Assembly: GCA_021292165.1 (NCBI GenBank)
Contig: CM037877.1
Location: 160,227,871-160,291,870 of the forward strand
Length of the DNA stretch: 64,000 nucleotides
Source: Shinisaurus crocodilurus
Lineage: Eukaryota > Chordata > Lepidosauria > Squamata > Shinisauridae
Direction of reading: 5' to 3'
The position numbers and the translations under genes are program-made. This document shows, piece after piece, positions 19,647 to 30,645 of this stretch; the stretch's first letter is position 1; every line of letters starts with the position of its first letter. The notes beneath the pieces were generated by a model. It was given only the letters and a program-made list of their open reading frames with translations. It was not told the origin of the DNA and searched no databases.

Positions 19647-19754
19647 CTGGTTTACTTGCCATAGCCACCAGTGGCAAGAAGTCTTTCGATGTGTAAAATC
19701 CTTCATCCATTCCCAGACCTTGAAATACAGATTCTCTCTTGGGTTCAGGTAGAC
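19647..19754 (-). CDS. DPYD: DPYD exon (human exon 9 equivalent), dihydropyrimidine dehydrogenase
   Basis: This is the exon immediately 5' of the 12633-12802 exon in the same gene and strand. On the minus strand the acceptor is acttctgtcttag. The exon then reads GT CTA CCT GAA CCC (completing a Gly codon, then L-P-E-P), followed by [17 protein letters not shown] and [10 protein letters not shown], and ends in a single G before the donor gtagct. The one-base overhang matches the GA that opens the next exon, so the splice phase is intact. [13 protein letters not shown] is a strongly conserved DPD segment between the FAD- and NADPH-binding parts. At 108 bp it equals the length I recall for human exon 9 (c.851-958). 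An L2-type repeat ends only about 50 bp downstream of its donor site. The preceding exon (human exon 8, 88 bp) was looked for to the right and not recognised. Confidence 0.96.
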
Positions 19755-19964
19755 CTAAGACAGAAGTTCAAATGGAATATAAGTATTTCGCAGACATCAA
19801 ATATTGAGAAAAAGAAAAAAGAAAGAAAGATGTCTTCATCCTGTCAGCCATTAAATCAGAAGAACTTCAAAAGTTTTATAGGTTTTGGGAAAACAGAGAC
19901 AAGAGTTCGTATTCAATCTATTTTGCATATATTAGAAATTTTCTTTAGCAATGGCACATTCATC
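19755..19964. other. Intron 8 next to the exon, no recognised element
   Basis: It begins with the acceptor and polypyrimidine tract of the exon (ctaagacagaagttc on the plus strand). An A-rich patch lies at 19805-19830. Confidence 0.5.
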
Positions 19965-20170
19965 ATGCATCATAATAAACATTTGTATAGTGCCTTCAAA
20001 TGTCACATGCATAATCTAGTTGTAATCCTTACAACTCTGTAAACTAAGTCAATATTATTATCTGCCAGACTGCAGATGTGGTGGAATGAGGCTGAGAGAG
20101 AGTGGCTTTCCTAAGACAACTTATACAGTTCATGGCAGAGGCAAGATTTGAACTAGGGATTTTCTGATTC
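19965..20170 (-). mobile_element. MIR/L2-like old repeat
   Basis: In the given orientation it reads like the reverse complement of a MIR-type SINE: atttgtatagtgccttcaaa, acaactctgtaaactaagtc, ggctgagagagagtggcttt, ccta agac, then ggcagaggcaagatttgaac. It is highly diverged. Confidence 0.6.
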
Positions 20171-21236
20171 ATAGCTTAGTCAAAAACAGGTACAATTTTT
20201 AGGTATCCATATGATTAGCATAAGTGCTAGACAAAAGATCACTGCTTGTTGATCACGTGAATCTTAGCACAAACATTTAAGTGTACAAAAATTGGGCTCA
20301 TCTCTAGGTTTTAAAGATTCTGTGCACATTCAAAAAGATCCACTGAATACCTTACCTAGAGGTAAGGAAGGGCAGCTGGCACCAGGAAATCTGCTGAGAC
20401 TTCTGGCAGTTTTTGTTTTTGCTTAGTGTAATAAATACTGATCTGTTGCTACCTGACAAGAATTTTGTTTCAGCCACTTTGATGAACAACAGTAACAAAT
20501 ATTTAGCAATCACCACAATGTCAACACAATGTCTTTTTGGAGGTCACAAGCCTCTTACATGACTTCACTGCATACAGGAGTACACCAAGTGCCATTTGAC
20601 TTCAGCTAGAGATCTCAACCAGTGGAGTCAAGACAAGAAAACATTTGCAATGATGAAGGAGTCTGCAAGACAGGTGGCATCTCAGGCCATCTGGACACAC
20701 AGGCTTGGATGCCTGCCATACTTACTGCCAAGAGCTATTCACCATTCCATCACATTAGCTAGATGGAAGATGTGAATACCCACAATGCCCAAATACAAAC
20801 ATGCTAACAATTTTGTAAGAGTTTATTATTTGGCAGCACAGATTATACATTGTATAACTAGGGATTTATAACATTTTTACAATCATGATTGGGATCATCA
20901 TTCTACAATAACTTTTTTTTTCTTTACATGGGTAAGAGATCCCAGCCACAGAGTCAAACCGCTGCAATTTTTGGTTCAATTCCACTTCAGGTTCATCTGC
21001 AACTGAAGTTGTTCTGGTTTGCTTCCAGTTCAGGCCAGTAAAGTTTCAGTAAATGGTTCAGCACACACGAACCAACTCATCTTCAGTTCTGTTTCACATG
21101 AGTTGAAATATAAGAGAGTTCAGCTGAACACGAGGGCTTACGTTTGTAGGGAGTGTGGGGTGTGTGTGTGCAAAGGCCACTCCCACCCCTAATTCCTGTG
21201 CACACCACCCCTGCCCCTCCAGCTTCTACCTTCCTG
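20171..21236. other. Intronic, no recognised element
   Basis: A poly-T/pyrimidine run lies at about 20913-20925. Nothing else is recognised. Confidence 0.4.
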
Positions 21237-21413
21237 TGTTGATCTAGAAGATATGAGGGAAGTTTCTATGAGCATTTGGTTGAACATGGCTAGAAGCCTC
21301 TCCACCCCACAATTAGAAACCCTGAGTTATCAGGGTTCTGGATCATGCAGAGGCTTCTACCTGCATCCAAGAAAACACAGGTAGAAGCCCCTTTCACATC
21401 TTCTAGATCAACA
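21237..21413. repeat. Foldback repeat, unassigned family
   Basis: tgttgatctagaagatatga on the left pairs with tcacatcttctagatcaaca on the right. The internal words aagcctctccacc and gtagaagcccc also sit symmetrically. Probably a non-autonomous DNA element. Confidence 0.6.
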
Positions 21414-21839
21414 TGGGAAAGTTGTAGCTGGAATGTAGTTGTAGCTGGAATGTAGCTTGCACACTCCCATACTCCCTACACAATGGCGTTCTTTCCCCTT
21501 TTCTACCGAGGCTCCAACAGAGGTAGAGCCAGCATAAACCACTAGAACCAGCAGAAACCAAACAGTATGCGTATAGGCATCAGAAAGGAAAAAAGTACAA
21601 CCTAAATATAGCTGGTCATGTTTCTACTCTAACTCATCCACCCAAACTACATTGCATATATGGTCTTCTGGAGGCATGGTTACCCTCACAGTGATTGGTT
21701 AAACATGAATAGTTGTGGCAGGAAGCATATCCTGGATGTGAATGTTGCCCACTTGCCCTGCATTACTTTCAAAGGTATGCACATTTGGATATCCATCCCT
21801 ATCCCTGCAGTGCCACAATTAGTCAGTCAACTATATGCA

Positions 21840-22124
21840 CAGGTAACCAGAGCCGGCCCTACCATTAGGCAGAGTGAGGCAGTTGCCCTGCTGGGAGGCG
21901 GCAGCAAGTGTTGGGAGGAGAGAGCTGTGGGCCATGTGACCTGCTCTGCACCCCCTAAGTTAGCCTGCTTCCTTCAGGTACAGTGTGGGCCATTGTCCCA
22001 CCATCAGTGTTCAAGACAGATTCATCTGCCAGTTCAGTCAGCTTTTGTACATGGAATTGGATGGGGCGCCATCTTGTTCTTCGCCTCAGGCAGCAAAATG
22101 TCTTTGGCTAGCCCTGCAGGTAAC
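21840..22124. mobile_element. hAT-type MITE with perfect 8-bp target duplication
   Basis: The element is 21848-22116 (269 bp), with ends CAGAGCCGGCC and GGCTAGCCCTG, which are near-inverted. CAGGTAAC flanks it exactly at 21840-21847 and 22117-22124. Eight base pairs is the hAT signature. The sequence ctaccattaggcagagtgag is the usual start of this squamate family. Confidence 0.9.
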
Positions 22125-22225
22125 CCTATTCTGTCATTATTCTCCACACAATAATAATTGCATGGAAAGAGAGGAGGATGTGCCCACTGGGCCACCCCAT
22201 GTCCCCTGCTGGCCCCCTGCCCCCG

Positions 22226-22357
22226 TGTTCCACGCCTTGGGGGAATGTCTGTAACAGGGAAGTCTGCTGCACAATCAGAGTTTCAAGTCATGGGAAGAGC
22301 CTACACACATACAGCAGACTTCCCCATTACAGACATTTCCCCAATGTGTGGAAACAG
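22226..22357. repeat. Foldback repeat
   Basis: The left arm gggaatgtctgtaacaggga, agtctgctgc is mirrored by the right arm gcagacttccccattacaga, catttcccc, with about 40 bp between arms. Confidence 0.65.
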
Positions 22358-22371
22358 GGAGTGGGGCTAGT

Positions 22372-22373
<2 letters not shown>

Positions 22374-22427
<54 letters not shown>
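22374..22427. repeat. (CT)n(CA)n microsatellite
   Basis: About 16 CT units run directly into 11 CA units. Confidence 0.95.
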
Positions 22428-23554
22428 TTACTTATGGTTGTATGGACAATAACAACTGAAGAGGGCTAGTGTTAGCTTGGTTGCCTCAGCAACTGGCCAC
22501 TTCCTGGCACTTCCCATGCCCCAACACCTGCCCCCTTGTGAACTCTTCTGCATCCTTTTGCAGACATTACGAAAAAGAGGAGTACATTATCAACCTTTTA
22601 TTAGAAGAATCCTCCTCCCTCAAATGGAGAGAAAGAGGTGTGTGTGTGTGTGTGTGCGCGCAGGCACACACGCCAAGAAGTCAACATTTTTTCCTGAGAA
22701 AATACTGTCTCTCAGTTCACCATTGTGTGTGCGTGTGTGTGTAGAAAAGAAGAGGTACATCTAATGAAAGGCTTGTTTAACACAGAGTATTAGTAAGCCC
22801 TGGGGAAAAGCAATTCTGGAGGGGAAGAAGGCTTATTAATAAATTAGGAAGAAAATAAAAATGATGGTTTTTAAATGGCAAAGCTATTAAGCAGTCCTTT
22901 TAAATCAGTTTTTAACAAGGAAAAATAAGCAGAAGTAACTATGTACAATTAAGAAAGTAATGGCCCAGATCCCGAGTTGCAGTTAAGAGTTCTTCAGCAC
23001 AGCTTCTGGGAGGGGCTGTATAGGTGGCTAGTACTTCATCATGCAATTGGCTAGGAAGCGGCAGGTCCTTTCTGTTGGTCTCTGATTGTTACTGATGACT
23101 GGGAACTCGCTTCCCAAGTTGCTAAGACTTTCACCCATACACATGCCATGGGCGATAATGGAGTAATATGAGTGCAAAATACTCTGCTGAAGGAATCTTT
23201 GCCAGGAACAGACGGTGTGAAGACAGATCTACTATTTATAGAGTAGTAAGGATGGCTTGGAAGTGGCCTCATGTGTTCGATTTGAACATACTTTTATTTA
23301 TTTTTTTAATGTGAGATTTTTATTTTGAAATAGAGTTGAGGCAACAAAAAGGAAGAACTTAATTAATGACCTTGTTCTATTATTAAGAGAAAAATAAAAA
23401 TAAATAAAAGAGGAGGAGTAAATAAATGCCTTTTTAAAATACCGTACCTTTTTTGCTGGCTACTGTCCTTAGACTATCATGGGTGGCCTTATGGAAAGAG
23501 TGAAGAGCAAAACAGTCAGAAAAGAACATCACTCACTATTAGTTCAGACATTTA
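22428..23554. other. Intronic, with short (GT)n tracts
   Basis: GT tracts lie at about 22638-22658 and 22724-22742. Otherwise this is AT-rich sequence with no recognised element. Confidence 0.45.
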
Positions 23555-23610
23555 GGGAATGCTGGGAGTTGCAGGACTTTTTTCTGTCTGAACATGCATA
23601 GGATTGCACC
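23555..23610. repeat. Harbinger-like MITE, half copy
   Basis: Only the right arm of the palindrome is present: gggaatgctgggagttgcag, gacttttttctgtctgaaca, tgcataggattgcacc. TTTA is on both sides. Confidence 0.65.
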
Positions 23611-24145
23611 TTTAGTAATGTAACTGAATCATAGCCAGAAAGGGGGGGGGAGTGCATTTGTATTTGATTGAAATGTGGTCAGAAGCTTGGAGGGCTTTCA
23701 CGTCGGAGAAAAATGGAAACCAAGTGTGATAATGTCTTTTTAGCTATTTTCCTCTCCCACAGTGAAGACTGTTCTGCAGCTTTTTGGGGGGGTGGGGGTG
23801 GAGGCTAATAAATCTGAATGGAACAAAACTGGAAATCAGACATCTCTGATCTGCTAGAACATGTGTTCTCTCTGTGTGTGTCTCTCTCTTACACACACAC
23901 ACCTGTAACAATTCACAACTATTTTGAGTGATTTAGCTCATTTTGGCTTTTTTTGTTTTTTTTAAAGGGGAGGATGAATGGATAAGCATCCATACACTAA
24001 TCTATATCTCTATCTCTAAACAAATAGCCTAGCTGAAGCACGTAGGCGGGAACAAGCCTGACTAGTCAACATTCAATTTTCTGGTATGTAGGTTCATCAT
24101 GCAAATTACAAATCCAGGAAGAGGCTGGGCTTATGACACCGTGTA

Positions 24146-24193
<48 letters not shown>

Positions 24194-25039
24194 GAGAAGG
24201 AGGAGACAAAGTTGCAACTCCTGCCTTAAATGTTACATCTGTGTTCATGAACAATGTAGATTTAGCAACATTCCGCTCCACGGCAGCAGCATAGTTCTAA
24301 TTTTATATCACATCAGAAAAGTCAAGGGCCACATCAATAGTTAGATTAAGTGGGGGGAAATAAGTAAATGTTTGAGTAAACAAAGTGCATTATGAAGGTT
24401 GAAAGCTCTAAAGGTTATACTTGCCAGGGAATTAAGAACACTAATCCATAAACAACAGTTATTTGTTTGAGAGTATAAAATGTTTCAGTTTTCTCCTAAA
24501 AGAAAAATAGGGGGGTGGGATAGGGTCGATTTACATGTCTCCTGAATCACAGACTTGGATGCTTCCAGATGAGGCTTTTATTGTGCAATCATCCTGCCTT
24601 GTTCGTGGAATTTTATGGGTCTGTCTTCTATTTGTAAACCTCCCCTGTTTTCCCATGGTTTCTTCCATATTTTTTTCTTACTACAGAAAATCTGTTAAGG
24701 AGGGAAAGATTGAAAGACTAAAAGCACAATGTCTTTTGATTGGTAGCACTGGGGGCCAACCATCTGGAAACACCCCAAAGCCATTAGATAAGAACACTCC
24801 CCCTTGCTCAGTCAAAATAATAAATGAAAACCTATAAAGTCTGACAAACCAAGAATTGAATTTGTTATTCAAAAACAAATTTGAATTCATGATCAGAGTA
24901 GAGAGAGAAAATGCATTCATGATTGTTATCAGATTCATCTTTCCTCCCTCTTTTTAGTAAATACAAGTTTTATAAGCCACTCTATAGATGCAATTACTTG
25001 CTACATGTGTATGTATGTCTGCATGCATGTATATAGTAT
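23611..25039. other. Intronic, simple repeats only
   Basis: A G-run lies at 23641-23650. A (TG)n(AG)n microsatellite lies at about 24143-24193. The open frame 24535-24837 has no recognised motif. Confidence 0.45.
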
Positions 25040-25044
25040 ATAAT
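25040..25044. repeat. Target-site duplication ATAAT, left
   Basis: It precedes the solo LTR and recurs at 26016-26020. Confidence 0.88.
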
Positions 25045-26015
25045 TGTGGAGGAAGGGGGGACTGGCTCGCCCGCCACACCCCCACCCTTTCCTACCCCAA
25101 AGGAACCAAGACCCCCTGAGATCTCAAGGTACCAGATTGCCAGCCTCAGCTGTCTGCAATCCTACTTGGATCTCTGTTCAGGGACTCGCCTTCAATTTCT
25201 GTAACCTGGATTTAGATACTGAACTCACAGAGTACTACAAAACCCATGTGGGGTAAACCAAGACAAGGTTTATTCTGGTAGCATTTTACAAAAAGATTAG
25301 GGAAATGAGAGAAGCACACAAAATGAAGAGAGAGAGACACTTTAGTACACAGTAAAGCTGCAAAACAATAAAACCTGATTCCTTAATATCTCTCAGGCAT
25401 ACACCTATGTTACCTGAGGGTATTCTCTTCAAGGGTTAAATCCAGCACAGCCTTGCCGCCCGAGGAGAACCACTCCATCTACCCGCAGGTCTGAGATGGG
25501 TAAAACTCCCACAAGGCTTGCCTTCACTAGAGCCCTCATCCCAGCTAATTTTACCAGGAGCTGCCCGGGGTCAGTTCCTGAGGGCCCCCCCCTAAAGGCT
25601 TGGGCCCCTCGCTGGCGCGCTGCCATGGCTCCAACCAGGCACGCTACCAAAAAGACTAAGACAAAGACACAAAGGCTACACGTGGGGGAATAGCTCTTCC
25701 CCCTCCCCCTTTCTGTAGCTTTCTTGCCTTCAGCCAATCATAATGCATTTCACCTGGCCAAGCAGGGGGAAGGGAACTCATGACTTGAACTATTTACATA
25801 TGAAAGCCCTAGGCCAACTTCTCTAGTTTCCTCCCAGCCCCCTCAACTGGCCCCACTTGGTTTACACATGAGGAGGCGTGTGTGTGTGTGTGTGCATGCA
25901 TGCAGGAACCCCCAAACGCCCCTTTCTCCACACGCTAATTATGCACACCCCACCCCAGCCGGTTCACACATGAGGTGTGTGTGTGTGTGTGCCCCCAAAG
26001 ACTCGTTTCTCCACA
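25045..26015 (-). mobile_element. Solo LTR (family B), intact, reverse orientation
   Basis: This is a 971-bp solo LTR with perfect terminal inverted heptamers TGTGGAG/CTCCACA and a 5-bp target duplication. Its minus strand aligns end to end with 2990-3335 plus 10221-10790, including the AATAAA block (plus-strand tttattctgg at 25270) and the two GT tracts at 25879-25898 and 25976-25991. It has about 55 bp more than the split copy, partly a CpG-bearing segment near 25590-25690. No internal coding part remains, as expected after LTR-LTR recombination. Confidence 0.92.
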
Positions 26016-26020
26016 ATAAT
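26016..26020. repeat. Target-site duplication ATAAT, right
   Basis: Exact match to 25040-25044. Confidence 0.88.
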
Positions 26021-26062
26021 ACTTTCAAGTAGCTCTCCTTCCTTTCCACACAGACCATCATT

Positions 26063-26156
26063 TGCCAAACTGGTGCCCTCCCCATGCTTGCTGGGGCTGA
26101 TGGGAGTTAAAGTCCCAAACATCTGCAGGGCATCAGGTTGGCAAAGGCTGGTCTAA
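26063..26156. repeat. hAT-type foldback MITE, shortened
   Basis: ttgccaaactggtgccctcc on the left is mirrored by gcagggcatcaggttggcaa on the right, around the centre gctggggctgatgggagtta. Confidence 0.7.
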
Positions 26157-27609
26157 CCTAGGGCCTTTGCTGATTAATGAAAACCTTTATCTGATTTGTC
26201 AAGTCTGGCATATATAGAGACTTTCAGGAAATTCTCCTCACCAGCAATAAGTCTTCCTTTTGTAAAGGGCCAATTGCTACTTCAAGCCTGATTGTTCCCT
26301 CTAAAAAAACTATGAAGGGATTTGGAATTGGGCTGCCCATCACAAGCACTGGCCAAAAAGTTTGGATCCTGATAGTGGTTTTCTTTCCCATTCAAAGTAT
26401 AAACTCAAGATCCCCCAGGACAGATGCTTTCACCAGGCTAGCCAGCCTAGGTAAACACTGTTGCCTCACCTGATGAAATTCCAGCTCAACCTGGCTCTAC
26501 AGGCTGGCTTAGATTAACAGTGGCCCCTTGGGGGTGCAGCACCTGAAGAGCACACAGGCACTGCCACAAGACTCCAGCTCAACAACAGTCATGCGCGACT
26601 AACTGTGTCACCTCTTTTCATGAGGACTATCCATGTGGCTGCCCTGATCCTTTGTACCATCAATCATGTCAGGTCCATAAAGGGTGATCACAAATGTGCT
26701 AATCATGGTAGACAGCCTGTTTACGCAAATGCAGTACTCACAAAAAAGTGTCCTGGACACTTCTCAGGTCCTGGAGGTCCAGAAACTCCTCTATGGAAAA
26801 AAGAGGTTGCAAAAAGTCTTGTTATGAAAAAACTGTCAGCTATTATGCATTGTTGGGCGAGAAGAACAAATGCAATAGAAATATTTAGGAGCGCTTGGAA
26901 GTTATTTGGTTTACTATTGTGGGGAACATAGTTACATACGAACCAAGCCTGCTCCAAGCCCATCAACAGGAGTAGAGTACTGGTGACTTAATAAACATTC
27001 AAAAGACTCTCTAGAACTACAAGTAGATATCAATGCATTAATGAATCTAGGTTTCTCATCTATTAAGGCTAGGGCACAGCCACACTAAATTACTACTCTT
27101 TAATTAGATCCCTGGTTTCAGAGTGCTGAAACTGCTGGAACTGAAACCAGGGATGGATTTGGCTAAGTTTGTATAGACGTCTACAACAACTGAATGTCAA
27201 CATCAGCAGAGTGTGCTGCTTATGGATGCCTTTTCATTTTGCAGGCAATCAAGTAAAACCATCTTTGTGATTTTGTAATCTGAAAGCAGTATTAGAGGAT
27301 GTTTTCTCCTGTGACCATTATGGATTTGAATATATCATTTTTCTGATTGGCACTTGCCATGTTAAAGGATGTAGATAACTTTGCTAAATGAAGATCTAGT
27401 CACAGGAGAGTGAGATCAAGATCTGATAGAGAGCCAATAGTCACACTAGAGAGACATCTTTTGATAATGAACAGCCACCCAGCAGAAACACACTTTCAGA
27501 GAGAGATCAAATATTGATATATCACCCAGCAGCCGCCTAGCAGAGAAACAATTTGGAGTAAAAACACAGCTACATGGGAAGAATGTAATTGACAGCAAAC
27601 ATATTGAGA
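26157..27609. other. Intronic, no recognised element
   Basis: The 108-codon open frame at 26605-26931 shows no family motif or splice-site context and is not called a gene. Confidence 0.4.
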
Positions 27610-27965
27610 CACACAATGGGCGGGTTTGCACATCACGACAACCCACCCTGGCAATAAGCCATGGTCAGTTGGCTGTTCTGCAAACAACCCATGGTGAGCC
27701 TGACAGATGTGTTGATCTCTCCCTCCCTCCCCCTTGTTCCTCCTTGGTCCTCCAGGTGGTATCCCAGGGGACACTGTGGCAGGACCAGGTCCTCTCTCCT
27801 TCCCTGGTACAATCAAAAGCTGCTTTCAGCTCCATGTGGCTTTTTGGGGGGGGGGCATCTTTTTCTCCTGGAGATCACAAAATCCCCATTTTGACAGCCA
27901 CAGACAGCCCCTTCAAAGTGCCTGAGCGGCACCTTAGAGGAGCTGTCAGTGGCTGGCAGAATTTC
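27610..27965. repeat. Possible relative of the 17584-18375 foldback element
   Basis: It carries gcacatcacgacaacccacc, aataagccatggtcagt and acaacccatggtgagcc, words shared with the 17.6-18.4 kb element, in a short and diverged form. A G-run lies at 27846-27855. Confidence 0.4.
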
Positions 27966-29539
27966 TTTGTGTGTGTGTGTGTGCACAAAATGTGCACAAA
28001 TATGTTTGTTTGTTTTTTAATTGGCTACAGTTGTACAAGTGTGGGAATTTGAAGCCTTGCCTGGGGCAATGTCCTTGGACATCACCCCAAAGAGGCTCCA
28101 AATAGTTAGCCACATTGAGCACTATTTTTTAATAGAAAGGTAGGATATAAATTACATAAAAACAGATATAAATAAATAAAGTTCCTAATAACCCAGTAAG
28201 GAATAGCTGAAAAATAGCAGTTAAAAAAAGTTCCCCTTGAACTGTGTGTGAACCAATAATTTCTTATATTTTCCCCGTTGCTGGTTATTAGAATCAGCCC
28301 CAAACTCAAGGAAATTGCAGGGGTCTTTCTGATTTGCTAAAACTCTGTTATGTATTCATAAAAATATGGAGGGGCGTTTAAAGTTCCTATTTAAATCATG
28401 TAACCAAGGGCAACTTGTATTGCAACACATGCTCCGTGCCAGACTGATTTCTTCAGAGCGGCGGAATCTCTTCCCAAAAGAAATAGCTGCCACCCAGAGT
28501 GGAGAGTCATAAAGCTGCTAAAGCCAGATGTACGGAGAAGAAGGGGTCAGAGGCTTCACAGTGTGCCTGGGTTTTGGGGTGGGTGGGTGGGTTGTGAACT
28601 GTGAAGTGACTGTAAGTGGTAGGTGTGTGTGTGTGTGTGTAAAAGAAAGATGACCAACTTCTTGCATAGTTTACCTTAAGCTGCAAAGCTTAAGTGACCC
28701 TTTACTTTACTCATACACTTTCATTTGGGTTAGAGAGTATGACAGGCTGTATACTGGGAAATAAAGTTGATAGATGGAGGATTCAGAGAGGACGTAAGAC
28801 TGGAAACAGAAGAAATTTGGGCTAATGTTTGTATCATCATGAGGTGCTACAAGTCTGCGAGGGAAAGGAAAGAAGCAGGTTCTAAATTTATGACTAAACA
28901 TGTATAGGATTGGCATTTGTAACAGAATGACTCCCTTTAGCATTAATAAACTATTAGAAGTGACAAACATAGCAAGGTAAATGTTCTGATAAGCTGGATA
29001 TTTATTTTGCTGATCCTACGTACCTTTGCTTAAGTATGCACAAGATTGTACTCTGCAGCTAAAAATAAGGTTTGCAAGAGATTGGTAGTCAGAATTAATT
29101 TTTTTAGAATTTATAGCCACAGCATACCAAGTTATGGTTAAACATTCATAGGATTGTGCCCTGCAGCTGAAGATAAGCTATACAAGAGACTGGTTATCAG
29201 AATAAAGAATTGAGAATTTAAAATTATATCTTATTAAGGACTGACACACCACTGACTCTAGCTTCAGTGTCCCCACAACTTGCACAGGCAGACGACTGGG
29301 GCTGAAAGACAAAGTAAAAGTGTAACATGGAGGCTAAATTGTAAGCAAGCACAACATGCAGAACTGTAGAACATTGTTACAGCTTCCACGATGTGGCTGA
29401 TAACTCCATGATGTGCCTTCATTTGCAATTCCCATGCTTTTTGGTGGATTAGTGAATTTGTGAGCACTTTTTTCTTGGACTGAAGGGTTTTGGATCCTGG
29501 AATAGTGTTCAAAGTGCTTCATTTAGACTATTTTATTGT
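27966..29539. other. Intronic, with short (GT)n tracts
   Basis: GT tracts lie at 27967-27982 and 28624-28640. Two partly similar blocks (29030-29090 and 29150-29215, both with attgtactctgcagct/attgtgccctgcagct) look like a local diverged duplication. Confidence 0.4.
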
Positions 29540-29634
29540 AATCCACACAAACAATCCTGTAAGGTAGATCATTTAGTGCATAAGGAACAGGGGTGCTAAG
29601 GCTGAGAGAGTATCTTTACAGGGGCCCCCTAGGG
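29540..29634 (-). mobile_element. MIR-like old repeat, interrupted by MITE
   Basis: aatcctgtaaggtagatca and gctaaggctgagagag match the reverse complement of MIR-type SINEs. The following MITE interrupts it, and gagcttgtggcagaggcaac resumes after 29772. Confidence 0.5.
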
Positions 29635-29772
29635 CAGGGGTAGGCAGAAAGAAGATCTCCAGATGTTTTAGACATCAGCTCCCAGCATTCCTGACCATTG
29701 GGCATGCTGGCAGGTGCTTCTGGGAGTTGAAGTCCAAACCAAAACATCTGGAGATCTACTTTCTGCCAACCC
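29635..29772. repeat. hAT-type foldback MITE
   Basis: The left arm caggggtaggcagaaagaag, atctccagatgtttt is mirrored by aaaacatctggagatctact, ttctgccaac on the right. The centre is cattgggcatgctggcaggt. Confidence 0.75.
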
Positions 29773-29834
29773 AGATCTATTGAGCTTGTGGCAGAGGCAA
29801 CCTTCTAATTCTGGAATTCTTTATTTATATCTAA

Positions 29835-29933
29835 GGCTGCAATTTTATACACACTTACCTAAGACCAAGTCCCATTTAACTCAACAGGGCTTCCTTTGAG
29901 TAGACATCTATAGGATTGTACTGTTAAGGTGCA
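29835..29933. repeat. Harbinger-like MITE, 'gcaatcctat' family
   Basis: It begins ggctgcaattttatacacac, has gtcccatttaactcaacagg in the centre and ends catctataggattgtactg. TAA is to the left and TTA to the right. It abuts a second MITE. Confidence 0.6.
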
Positions 29934-29937
29934 ATTC

Positions 29938-30063
29938 TATCCATGTTTAGACAGAAAAAATAACCTCTTACAACTCCCAGCATTCCCCAGATATCCATGG
30001 CTGTCTGGGAATGCTGGGAGTTATAGAACATTTTTCTGTCTAAACATGCATAGGATTGCACCC
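29938..30063. repeat. Harbinger-like palindromic MITE
   Basis: The left arm ggtgcaattctatccatgtt, tagacagaaaaaataacctc and ttacaactcccagcattccc is mirrored by gggaatgctgggagttatag, catttttctgtctaaacatg and cataggattgcaccc. Confidence 0.8.
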
Positions 30064-30612
30064 TTGGTCTCTTAGCCACTGTGCCACACCAGCTCTCTCT
30101 TTATTCTCTACTCTGAAGTTGTCCACCTGAAACACAGTTCAAGTACTGCTAAGTTAATTCATGAACTCTTTTAGAACTGCCCCTGAAGGTGGCAACTGAT
30201 GGGGAAAAATCCTGGATGCAACTTCCCTGGAATCCATTGACAAGAAATTCAAGAGTTATACATATGTGTATGAGATATGTTGCCCTTTGGAGATCTGCCT
30301 TGTTGAAGGAGAAACCACCTATTACTCCCTAGAAGAAAACTGTTACAAAACTTAAAGCCAAACAAGTTTATTATGCAATGTGTTTTTATCAAAAAGAGAA
30401 AACAACAGATTAAACAGAAAAAAACCCTCACAACACACACAATCCGGCTAGTTAAGTGGCACAAATGAAGTCCATCCACTTTAGGAATGGGATGAAGGAG
30501 CAGTAGGTAGTCATAAATACATAATGCATTTGCAGAAATTTCAAACTCTGTTTTAAGTCTTTATTTTTGAAATACAATTATTTTTGTACAATGCCTACGT
30601 ATTTTTAGACAT

Positions 30613-30645
<33 letters not shown>

